Part shown: positions 53,397-63,127 of the stretch, piece by piece | Numbering within the stretch: position 1 is the first letter of the stretch | How the letters are laid out: every line of letters begins with the position of its first letter | Assembly: GCA_944324345.1 (NCBI GenBank) | Contig: CALUVT010000002.1 | Span: forward strand, 124,001 to 188,000 | Length of the DNA stretch: 64,000 nucleotides | Origin: Candidatus Gastranaerophilales bacterium | GTDB lineage: Bacteria; Cyanobacteriota; Vampirovibrionia; Gastranaerophilales; Gastranaerophilaceae | Direction: 5' to 3' | Translations under genes and position numbers: made by a program | The notes under the pieces: model-generated | Told to the model about the DNA's origin: nothing | Seen by the model: only the letters and a program-made list of their open reading frames with translations | The model's database searches: none

Positions 53397-55064
53397 ATGA
53401 AAGTACAACCTCTTATACCCCAGATAAAACAAAATAACGAAAATAATAAAAACAATATAAAGTTTACAGGTGTTTTTGATGCGTTTACTTTAGGCTTGAG
53501 ATTTTTGGAAACAAATCAAGCTTGGGGTGCTAATGCTGTTGATTTAGGTTCAATGGTTATTCCTAGAACTACTATAGATCTTGTAAATAGAGGCCCTGCA
53601 GCAGGTATGGAAACAGGAAGAAGAGAGGCTTCTGGTACTATCAACCACTCCTTGGTAGGGGTTTATGGAACTTTAGCTGGAATGCTTCTTGCTGCTTCTT
53701 TAAATGCTAAATATGGGGTAAAAGCTCATAAGATATTTGTTGACGATGAAACTTTAGGAATTTTAGGTCAGGCTTGGGATAAGCAGGTTAGGGCAAAAAA
53801 TTCTACTCCTTTAAAAGATTATTTGTTGGATGTTTTTTCTAATGCAAAAACTCGTATTGGAGATGATTGGATTAATATTCCAAAAGATAAAGTTGACAAT
53901 ATTGTTGAAAAATTTGCAGAAGAGCTTTCTTCTAAGGATGCTCCAATAACTATTTCCAAAGATTTAAAAGCTTATGCTCAGTCTGTTATTACCCATGCAA
54001 CAGGTTCTGAAACTAATTTTAAACTTGCAGAAAAACAACATGTTGTTACTTTGTCAAATATGTTAGACAGTATTTATAATGTTTCCAGAACTTTTGTTAC
54101 AGAAAAAGTAGGTGAGGCTTTTAAATTAAGTAGTGATATTAATGCAAACAGCTTTATCAACGCTTTGAAACGAATGAATTTACATCGTTCTATGTTAGGG
54201 TTAGGAATTGCTGCTGCAATTGGTATGTCTATACAGCCTTTGAATATTTATTTGACCAAAAAGAAGACTGGAAGTGATGGCTTTGTTGGAGTTGAAGGGC
54301 GACAAAAAGACAATTCGGCAGGGTTCTGGGGCTTGAAAGGATTAGCTGCAGCTGTATTTGGTGGTGGAATCCTTGCTTCGATTGGCCTAAAAGACGGTTT
54401 AAACGGTTTATTGAAGAAAATTCAATTTAAAGGACTTATTCCTACATTAAATCAATTTAAATTTATTTATGGCGTTACAATTATGTCAAGATTTTTGGCT
54501 GCAAGAGATAAAGATGAATTGAGAGAATCTGTGGTAAAAGATGTTCTCGGATTTTTCAACTGGTTAATATTAGGAAACTTTGTTGCAAAAATAACTGCAA
54601 ATGCTATGGATAAATCTCTATTGAATTACAGTGAAAAGGAACATGGAAAAGGTGTGTTGAAGAAAATCTTAAATGCTCCTATGAAAACTAGAGATGAAGT
54701 ATTACATGCAGGTTTGAAAAAAGCTGGAATTGATTCAATAGAAGGTGGTAAAGCGTTATCATTTAAACAAATGTTGAAGAAATTATCAACTTCTGCGGTT
54801 CCGGAAGCTATTCGTAAAGAAACTAAGGGTAAACTTAGAGTATTAAGTATTGCACAGATTGCAGGTTACTTGTATTCTGGCCTTGTTCTTGGTGTAGGTA
54901 TTCCTAAATTAAACATATACATGACAAATAAATCAGAAGCAAAACGTAAGGCAAAACTTGCTGCTCAAAAAGCTGAAAATTCATCAAAAGAAACTACGCA
55001 ATTTGAGCCTTACCAATCAATGATGAAGCCGGAAAATCTTGCATTCTTAAGTAGTCAAATGTAA
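53397..55064 (+). CDS. Membrane protein of unknown family, paralogue B
   Basis: 555 residues, clearly homologous to the preceding gene along its whole length: NIKFTGVFDAF, DLGSMVIPRTTIDLV, METGRREASGTINHSL, IQPLNIYLTKKKTG, FKGLIPTLNQFKFIY and ELRESVVKDVLGF. About five hydrophobic helices. AAGGAG precedes the ATG, 14 bases after the stop of paralogue A, so they are co-expressed. The conserved P-R-T, R-R-E-x-S-G and E-L-R-E-S elements could be functional. Function unknown. Confidence 0.78.
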   Translation: MKVQPLIPQIKQNNENNKNNIKFTGVFDAFTLGLRFLETNQAWGANAVDLGSMVIPRTTIDLVNRGPAAGMETGRREASGTINHSLVGVYGTLAGMLLAASLNAKYGVKAHKIFVDDETLGILGQAWDKQVRAKNSTPLKDYLLDVFSNAKTRIGDDWINIPKDKVDNIVEKFAEELSSKDAPITISKDLKAYAQSVITHATGSETNFKLAEKQHVVTLSNMLDSIYNVSRTFVTEKVGEAFKLSSDINANSFINALKRMNLHRSMLGLGIAAAIGMSIQPLNIYLTKKKTGSDGFVGVEGRQKDNSAGFWGLKGLAAAVFGGGILASIGLKDGLNGLLKKIQFKGLIPTLNQFKFIYGVTIMSRFLAARDKDELRESVVKDVLGFFNWLILGNFVAKITANAMDKSLLNYSEKEHGKGVLKKILNAPMKTRDEVLHAGLKKAGIDSIEGGKALSFKQMLKKLSTSAVPEAIRKETKGKLRVLSIAQIAGYLYSGLVLGVGIPKLNIYMTNKSEAKRKAKLAAQKAENSSKETTQFEPYQSMMKPENLAFLSSQM

Positions 55065-55075
55065 ATCAAAGTTAG

Positions 55076-56008
55076 CTATCCTAACTGTGCATTTGCACCG
55101 GAGACTACTTCGATGATTTCTTGAGTTATTGCAAATTGTCTTGTCTTGTTGTACACAACAGATAATTCATTAATCATCTTATCAGCATTACTTGTAGCTG
55201 CTGACATAGCTGTCATTCTGCTTGCAAGCTCGCTTGCTTGTGCTTCAAGAAGTGATTGATATAAAATATTTGTCATATACATTGGAACAATTTTTTGAAG
55301 AATACTATGCATATTTGGCATAAATTCCATTAAAGGATCTAACTTGCTGTCTTTCTTTTGCTCAGCGTCTTCCTCTAAGCCTTTTAGAGGCAGTATATCC
55401 CAATTTTCGACAAAATAACTCATCATATTTTTAAATCGAGTAGTAATAACCTCAATTTTATCTATTTTTTGAGAAACAAAATATTCTGCAATATCCTCAA
55501 TGATTAAGCTTGCTCCTTGCGGTGTTGGAGAATTTGCAGCTTCAAAGTATGTTTTAACTATTTCACAATCTAATTCTTGACACTTTCTTCTAAGTGACGA
55601 TACACCTTTTTGTCCAACAACAAATAATATAGTCTTTATGCCTTGATTTTTGTAATCCTTTATTGTTTGAACAGTTCGTCTTATAATATTTGCATTATAA
55701 GCTCCGGCAAGTCCCTTGTTAGATGTTATTACAAGAAGCCCGACAGTCTTAATTTCCCTTACTTTCAATAGTTCCGGGTAATTATCAATTGCAGATTTTA
55801 TCTTTAATCCCTGAGCATTGGAATTTCCAACTGAATCCAACAGCTTTTTAAACATAGAAACTAATTCTCTAGTAAATGGACGTGAAGTTTTTACTGTGTT
55901 TTCAGCCTTTTTTACTTTAGCTGCTGCAACCATTTTCATTGCTCTTGTAATTTTCTGTGTACTCTGTACACTTTGTATTCTATTTTTAATGTCTTTTAAA
56001 TTTGCCAT
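55076..56008 (-). CDS. atpG: ATP synthase F1 subunit gamma
   Basis: 310 residues. N-terminal MANLKDIKNRIQSVQSTQKITRAMKMVAAAK and C-terminal ELASRMTAMSAATSNADKMI plus the final helix are typical of the rotor shaft. An insertion around residues 200-225 is modest; the regulatory Cys pair known from plant gamma is not present. Last gene of the operon, 130 bases after atpA. Confidence 0.96.
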   Translation of the reverse strand: MANLKDIKNRIQSVQSTQKITRAMKMVAAAKVKKAENTVKTSRPFTRELVSMFKKLLDSVGNSNAQGLKIKSAIDNYPELLKVREIKTVGLLVITSNKGLAGAYNANIIRRTVQTIKDYKNQGIKTILFVVGQKGVSSLRRKCQELDCEIVKTYFEAANSPTPQGASLIIEDIAEYFVSQKIDKIEVITTRFKNMMSYFVENWDILPLKGLEEDAEQKKDSKLDPLMEFMPNMHSILQKIVPMYMTNILYQSLLEAQASELASRMTAMSAATSNADKMINELSVVYNKTRQFAITQEIIEVVSGANAQLG

Positions 56009-56138
56009 TTTCTCTTACCGTATTTTATAAAGTTTATACAGGTGTCTTTATTAGTTAAAGGTGCTGCCTATAATAACCCTATTCCACACCTGTCAAACTT
56101 TTTACAAACTGTTTTGTTATTGCACAAACTGAACAAGC

Positions 56139-58212
<2,074 letters not shown>

Positions 58213-58215
58213 AAA

Positions 58216-58719
58216 TTATACCTTGTCTATATTTGCAATGCTTTCATCAATATATTTTTTGTGAAGTTCAGGATTACTTTCAAGCATTTCAATAATCTGC
58301 TTTTTTGCAAGTTCAACGGATGATTTTACGGTCTTTTGTGCCAAACTTGCCGAAATAGTCTTTTCTTCTGCACTTATTACACGTTCTATATTTTTCTCAA
58401 TAAGTGCAACCTGATTATCTGTATTTTCCAAAATTTGCTTAGAAATGCTTTCAGCTCTTTTACCTGCTTCATTCAAGCGTTCTTTAATATCATCATCAAT
58501 ATGTTCAATTGCTTTTTGAGCGTTAGCCAACTTGCTTTTAGCATCTTGCTGTTCTTTTTTGACGTTATCAATTGTTCTTACGATATCAAGTCTTATTTTT
58601 TCAATAGTGTCTGCAAGATTAATCTTCTTAAACAGTATTGCGAAAATAAGTATAAGAACAACAAAATTAAACGTATTTGATTCTACTATAAGTTTCCAAA
58701 AATTAAGCAATTCGTTCAT
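58216..58719 (-). CDS. atpF: ATP synthase Fo subunit b
   Basis: 167 residues: one N-terminal membrane helix (TFNFVVLILIFAILFKKI) and a long charged coiled coil. With the b'-type subunit encoded just before it, it forms a heterodimeric peripheral stalk, the cyanobacterial and plastid type. The start lies 1 base after the b' stop. Confidence 0.9.
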   Translation of the reverse strand: MNELLNFWKLIVESNTFNFVVLILIFAILFKKINLADTIEKIRLDIVRTIDNVKKEQQDAKSKLANAQKAIEHIDDDIKERLNEAGKRAESISKQILENTDNQVALIEKNIERVISAEEKTISASLAQKTVKSSVELAKKQIIEMLESNPELHKKYIDESIANIDKV

Positions 58720-58720
58720 A

Positions 58721-59188
58721 TTAATTTAAAATCCTGTTTACAATCTCATTGTCGGTATTGTCTATTTTTACGTCAATACCAAGAACTTTTGAAGATATTA
58801 CTTCTGCCAAATCTTTTACTTTATTTTTTAGTTCTTCTTTACTTTGATTAGCTTCGTCGTGAAGACTTAATTTGGCAGAAGTTATTTCTTCCATTGATTT
58901 TTGTTTGGCTTTGCCTGTTAGTGTTCTAGAATTTTCATTGGCTTCATTTACTTTATCCGCAACAAGTTTTTTAGCGTCAGCAACTGACTTGCTCAGTTTG
59001 TCATCTCTATCTTTTAGAATAGCTTCAGCCTTATTGTTTGAAAACAAAACATCATTTCTGGTTTCATCCAAAAACTTCTGTCTTTCCGAAATGACCCTGC
59101 CAAGCGGATTATAAAATATTTTATTCATTACAAACGTAAATACAATAAAACTTATTGCAGATACAAGAAATGTAGCATTAAATTCCAT
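58721..59188 (-). CDS. atpF2: ATP synthase Fo subunit b'
   Basis: 155 residues: membrane helix FLVSAISFIVFTFVMNKIFYNPLGRVISERQ, in which the PLxxxxxxR element is typical of b/b' proteins, then a coiled coil. It is distinct in sequence from the next b subunit, so this is a b/b' pair rather than a duplicated homodimer gene. Upstream neighbour is atpE. Confidence 0.88.
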   Translation of the reverse strand: MEFNATFLVSAISFIVFTFVMNKIFYNPLGRVISERQKFLDETRNDVLFSNNKAEAILKDRDDKLSKSVADAKKLVADKVNEANENSRTLTGKAKQKSMEEITSAKLSLHDEANQSKEELKNKVKDLAEVISSKVLGIDVKIDNTDNEIVNRILN

Positions 59189-59203
59189 TACATCTTTCTC
59201 CGA

Positions 59204-59443
59204 TTACTTTCCTAATAGCAAGAATGCTATAACGAATGCATACAAAGCACAAGCTTCTGATAAAGCAGCACCTAATAAGAAGAAACCGAATGCTTTACCG
59301 GCAACTTCAGGTTGTCTAGAAACTGCATCCATCAAACCTTTTGTCGCAAAACCAATACCAAGTCCTGCACCAACTGCACCAAAACCGATTGCGATACCTG
59401 CACCTAAATGTGCCATTTGTGAAATTGTAGCTGTGTCTACCAT
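59204..59443 (-). CDS. atpE: ATP synthase Fo subunit c
   Basis: 79 residues, two membrane helices joined by the SRQPEV loop. The ion-binding Glu is in GAALSEACALYAF. Na+-type rings have Gln in helix 1 and E-S/T in helix 2; here these positions are Ile (GLGIGFA) and E-A, so the ring should translocate protons. GGAGAG precedes the start. Confidence 0.96.
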   Translation of the reverse strand: MVDTATISQMAHLGAGIAIGFGAVGAGLGIGFATKGLMDAVSRQPEVAGKAFGFFLLGAALSEACALYAFVIAFLLLGK

Positions 59444-59479
59444 TTTTTCTCTCCTTTATCTAATACTTTTTCAAGTAAC

Positions 59480-60172
59480 TTAATGTTCTTCTCCAGTAGC
59501 TGAACCTATATATGCAATAGTCAGCATCATAAATACTGTTGCTTGTATAAATGCAACAAGAATTTCAAAAAGCATAATCGGTAATGGCAGGAAATATGCC
59601 AGTCCACCGAGTGCAATTGAAACCAATATTTCTCCGGCAAATATATTTGCAAAAAGTCGGATTGCAAGACTCAAAGGTCTTGTAAACATTTCTAAAAGCT
59701 CGACAAGTGCCATAACAATACCTGTAAAACTTAATTCATGTAAAAAGAATTTTGGTCCCTTTGCCTTAATACCCATAAAAACATAATAGACTAATACAAT
59801 TATAGCCATTGCTGCTGTAAGGTTAATATCGTTTGTCGGAGATGCAAGTTCTCCACCATTTTTTAAATGAATTATTCTCAAAGGCAACTGTCCCATAAGG
59901 TTTGCTGTTACAATAAACAGAAAAAGCGATGCTACTAAAGGAACATGCTGTCTGTTTTCATTTTCTACCATGGTATCAAGTGTGCCGTAGAAAAATTTCA
60001 TAATCCCTTCTGATACAGCTTGAAGCTTTCCGGGAACAAGAGATAAATTTCTGGTTGCAATAATTGCAAAGATAATTACGACAGCCATTGCAAACCACAT
60101 TGTGAATATAGTATCCAGATTAACCGCTAGAGCATGCCCTGCAATCTTAAATGTGTAAACCCAATGTTCCAT
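59480..60172 (-). CDS. atpB: ATP synthase Fo subunit a
   Basis: 230 residues with about five or six membrane helices. The essential Arg is in LSLAIRLFANIFAGEIL, and the final FIQATVFMMLTIAYIG is typical. It forms the ion half-channels against the c-ring. First gene of the operon; GGGAG precedes the ATG. No atpI precedes it. Confidence 0.96.
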   Translation of the reverse strand: MEHWVYTFKIAGHALAVNLDTIFTMWFAMAVVIIFAIIATRNLSLVPGKLQAVSEGIMKFFYGTLDTMVENENRQHVPLVASLFLFIVTANLMGQLPLRIIHLKNGGELASPTNDINLTAAMAIIVLVYYVFMGIKAKGPKFFLHELSFTGIVMALVELLEMFTRPLSLAIRLFANIFAGEILVSIALGGLAYFLPLPIMLFEILVAFIQATVFMMLTIAYIGSATGEEH

Positions 60173-60196
60173 ATATTTCTCTCCCTTACGTTACCT

Positions 60197-60225
60197 ATTG
60201 TAACTCGTAAAAAAAAAATCGCAAA
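60197..60225 (-). promoter_or_regulatory. Probable promoter of the ATP synthase operon
   Basis: On the minus strand, TTTGCG (60225-60220), 17 bases, TACAAT (60202-60197). The short dyad GTTAC-CTATT-GTAAC (60190-60204) overlaps the -10 and could be an operator. Confidence 0.5.
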
Positions 60226-60246
60226 TATTTATTTATAATTATTTTG

Positions 60247-60281
60247 TTGCCTTAAGATTTAATATACTTTATAATGCTAAA
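60247..60281 (+). promoter_or_regulatory. Promoter placing the TSS at the birA start codon
   Basis: TTGCCT (60247-60252), 17-base spacer, TATAAT (60270-60275), then six bases before ATG 60282. No ribosome site fits. Best example of the TATAAT-N6-ATG arrangement, as both promoter boxes are good. Confidence 0.7.
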
Positions 60282-61013
60282 ATGAATGATATGAACATTA
60301 TAAATTTAGAGGAAGTAGATTCAACTAATTCTTACGTTAAGGCAAATATCTTTGGACTATCTGACAGAACGGTTGTTATTTCTGAAAAACAGTCATGCGG
60401 CAGGGGAAGATTTGATAGAAAATGGGTTGATTTTGGCAGCGGCAATCTTTTTATGTCCATTATTCTGAAACCTTCTGATTGTTTTAATCCAGTATATTCA
60501 AATTTAACTCAATACATGTCCGTTGTGCTGTGTAGAATTCTTGAGGATTATGGTTTGGAACCTGAAATAAAATGGCCCAATGATGTTTTGATAAGTGGAA
60601 GAAAAATTGCAGGTATATTGTGTGAAACAATTTTATCCGGTTCTTTGTTAAAAGGTATTGTGCTCGGTGTCGGCGTGAATTTAAATGTTGACAAGGACAA
60701 ACTTAGTTTGGTTAAAGATAAGGAAATTACTGCTCTTAACTTGGAACTTTCAAGAGAGTATGAGGATAAAAAGCTTTTTACCGAAAAATTATTGAGGGAA
60801 TTTTTTAAAAATTATGATAATTTTCTTCATTGTGGATTCTCTTCTATACGAGATGAATACACTAAGAGATGCAGTTTTTTAGGTACAAAAATTAAAGTAA
60901 AATTATATAGCGATTACGTAACTGGTGAAGCTGTTAACTTAAGTGATACCGGGGAATTGATTGTAAAAGTTAAGGGTGATAGTATTGCTTTAAATGCGGG
61001 AGATATATTGTAA
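60282..61013 (+). CDS. birA: Biotin--[acetyl-CoA-carboxylase] ligase
   Basis: 243 residues, catalytic domain only, no N-terminal helix-turn-helix, so not the repressor type. Signatures are EVDSTNSYVK, QSCGRGRFDRKW (biotinyl-AMP loop), EIKWPNDVLISGRKIAGIL and the C-terminal SH3-like domain. It biotinylates BCCP, the partner of the AccD-AccA enzyme encoded at 18362-20206. Probably leaderless. Confidence 0.95.
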   Translation: MNDMNIINLEEVDSTNSYVKANIFGLSDRTVVISEKQSCGRGRFDRKWVDFGSGNLFMSIILKPSDCFNPVYSNLTQYMSVVLCRILEDYGLEPEIKWPNDVLISGRKIAGILCETILSGSLLKGIVLGVGVNLNVDKDKLSLVKDKEITALNLELSREYEDKKLFTEKLLREFFKNYDNFLHCGFSSIRDEYTKRCSFLGTKIKVKLYSDYVTGEAVNLSDTGELIVKVKGDSIALNAGDIL

Positions 61014-61033
61014 TTAAATAAAAAGAGGTACAT

Positions 61034-61627
61034 ATGAAAAAAATAGCTGTTTTAGGTTCATCTTCTGGACAAAACTTAAAGGCAATCGCAAATTATTTTG
61101 CTGATAAAAGTGTTTCTGTTGTTGCAGTTTCTGACATTGAAAATTCTGACTTTTTAAAAGTTGCAAAAGAATTGGATTTGGATTGGAAATTTTTGCCTAA
61201 TGAGCAAAATTTTGAGTACTTTTCTTCCCATAACTTTGATTTGGTTGCGATTTCTGATTACAGATCAGAGTTAAAGTCAGATATTTTTGAATTAGGGGAA
61301 TATTTGAATCTCCACCCTTCACTTTTGCCCTCATTTAAGGGTGCTGATGCAATTAGTAGAGCCTTTTTGTCTGGTGTAAAAGTTTCGGGTATTACAATAT
61401 TGCGTGTAAAAGATGATTTATGCAGCGGTAAAATACTTGCTCAATATCCTGTTTTGATCGGTAACTTGACTCATTTTGATGAATTTAAGTCAGAAATATT
61501 TTCACTGGCTGATGTTCTTTATCCTATTGTTATTGATAAAATTCTAAATAATCAGGTATTTGATTTTCAGGACTTAATTACAGCTTCTTCTAACTGCAAA
61601 GGTTGTGGAGGCTGCACAAAAAGTTAG
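61034..61627 (+). CDS. PurN-like formyltransferase-fold protein with altered active site
   Basis: 197 residues. Overall fold and motifs follow phosphoribosylglycinamide formyltransferase: AVLGSSSGQNLKAI at the start and LNLHPSLLPSFKG, which keeps the catalytic Asn and His. But the segment matching E. coli Asp144 reads DDLCSGKILAQ, with Cys instead of Asp, and the preceding His is lost (GITILRV). A Cys-rich tail CKGCGGC ends the protein. It may use another acceptor or bind metal; true PurN function is doubtful. GAGGT precedes the ATG; 20 bases after birA. Confidence 0.8.
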   Translation: MKKIAVLGSSSGQNLKAIANYFADKSVSVVAVSDIENSDFLKVAKELDLDWKFLPNEQNFEYFSSHNFDLVAISDYRSELKSDIFELGEYLNLHPSLLPSFKGADAISRAFLSGVKVSGITILRVKDDLCSGKILAQYPVLIGNLTHFDEFKSEIFSLADVLYPIVIDKILNNQVFDFQDLITASSNCKGCGGCTKS

Positions 61628-62976
61628 TTTGGCTTTACAGCTTCACCACTATCATTGAAGTATAAAATTTCACCGTCATTAGTTTGAAGAGTATAGTATT
61701 TAATACCGTTTGCATCTGCTTCTAGTGCTGGAAATTGGACAATATTAAATCCTGTGTCGCTTTTTAGAATTTTGTTGTCTTTGAAGTTATTACCATTAAC
61801 TGCCTCACTTACAAAGGCTTTGTATAAATCTGTGTTTTGTAATGGTGTGTTAATTGCAACATAGTTGCCTTCAGAATTTTTCTCAACAATTGAAGCTTTG
61901 TTATAGTTATTTCCCATGAGTTTTTTAAGGATATCAACTGCAGCAGTGTCACGTTGATTTATGCCATTACCAACATTAAGTTGTATATCAAGTCTGCTTG
62001 CTTTGTTTTCATCATTTAGAGTTTGTTTCATAAATGTATTTACGTTATTTTGATAAAAATTTGATTTAAGCCCGCTTTTATTTTGGACTTCCCCGTTTAC
62101 GTAGAATTCTCCTACGTTTAATGCTTTGTCATTATAGTCATTGTGGGGCTCAAATTTATCTATTGTTGGTTTTGTTACTGTGATTTTTTCACTATTTGTA
62201 ACAGTTGGTTCTGGTGTAGTCGGAACTTTTGAAGCACCTTCTATCAAACCATCTTTGAAGGCAACCTTTTTACCTGTTTCGTCAAAATATAGTATTTCAT
62301 TGCTTCCATGTAGAGTGAAATATTTAACTCCATTTTTGTCTATTTCAACAGCAGGAATCTGGACATTATTTCCACTTTCTCCACGAGGGAACAATTTGTC
62401 GTTTGCACCGGTAAAATTGTCACCATTTACGTCTTCGCTTATAAACGCTTTGTATAAATCAGTGTCTTCAAGCCATTGATTTTTTGCAGTCAGTTCGCCA
62501 TTTTCATTTTTTATTATTGTACTGTTATTGTTTATATGATCTCCTAAAACTTTGTTTAAAATGCTGTATGGAGTATCATTGTCCTTTCTGGTCATTGACT
62601 TTCCTGCTTGCATTTCAACTACAATTTTAGTTGCATGATCTGTATCATTTAGTGATTCATTGCTTAAACTTGAAAGATTGTTTGCGTAAAAATTTGATTT
62701 CAAATCTTTACCGTTTATTTGTGTTAATTCTTTATCGCCAACAGTAATTGTTCCCAAATTCATATTTTGAGGGCTGTAGTCTTCTTTTTGTATGAATTTT
62801 TCATTATTATCTAAGACCAGTTGTTTACCTGCGTAAATTTTATTTCTATCTTTTATGTATGGATTTAATTTTAATATTGTTTCAATATTTGTATTAAACC
62901 TTTTTGATATTTTTGTTAAATTATCACCATATTCTATAGTGTAAATAAGTTTGTTACCGTTAATGTTGTCAACCAT
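61624..62976 (-). CDS. LysM protein with two homologous C-terminal modules
   Basis: 450 residues. A LysM domain lies at about 10-56 (YTIEYGDNLTKISKRFNTNIE ... YAGKQLVL), normally peptidoglycan-binding. Then come two copies of a module of about 165 residues: one from about 70 to 245 and one from about 283 to the end. Both contain LKSNFY, a D-LYKAF-SE-VNG-NF segment and a terminal KY-TL ... EILYF element. No signal peptide is visible, which is odd for a LysM protein. AAGGAG precedes the ATG. The 3' end overlaps that of the convergent PurN-like gene. Confidence 0.82.
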   Translation of the reverse strand: MVDNINGNKLIYTIEYGDNLTKISKRFNTNIETILKLNPYIKDRNKIYAGKQLVLDNNEKFIQKEDYSPQNMNLGTITVGDKELTQINGKDLKSNFYANNLSSLSNESLNDTDHATKIVVEMQAGKSMTRKDNDTPYSILNKVLGDHINNNSTIIKNENGELTAKNQWLEDTDLYKAFISEDVNGDNFTGANDKLFPRGESGNNVQIPAVEIDKNGVKYFTLHGSNEILYFDETGKKVAFKDGLIEGASKVPTTPEPTVTNSEKITVTKPTIDKFEPHNDYNDKALNVGEFYVNGEVQNKSGLKSNFYQNNVNTFMKQTLNDENKASRLDIQLNVGNGINQRDTAAVDILKKLMGNNYNKASIVEKNSEGNYVAINTPLQNTDLYKAFVSEAVNGNNFKDNKILKSDTGFNIVQFPALEADANGIKYYTLQTNDGEILYFNDSGEAVKPN

Positions 62977-63086
62977 TTTTCTTCACTCCTTATATTTATA
63001 ATAAATTGTTTTTCCTAATCTGAATTCAATATTAAGCATTTTTGATACAAAATTTAATATATCATTTTGTTAACGTAGTGCAATAT

Positions 63087-63104
63087 TTTACATAGTGTTA
63101 TATA
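63087..63104 (+). promoter_or_regulatory. HLR1-like site upstream of glgC (one mismatch)
   Basis: TTTACATA-GT-GTTATATA fits the HLR1 consensus except for one base (TTATA for TTACA). It overlaps the likely -10 TATAAT (63101-63106), with GTGCAA at 63078-63083 as a weak -35, so binding would block transcription. Confidence 0.35.
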
Positions 63105-63127
63105 ATTAGTTCAAAGGAGTTGTTATC

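Noticed and set aside
59204-59443. Sodium-coupled ATP synthase
   Set aside because: The Gln in helix 1 and the Ser/Thr after the Glu in helix 2 are absent.
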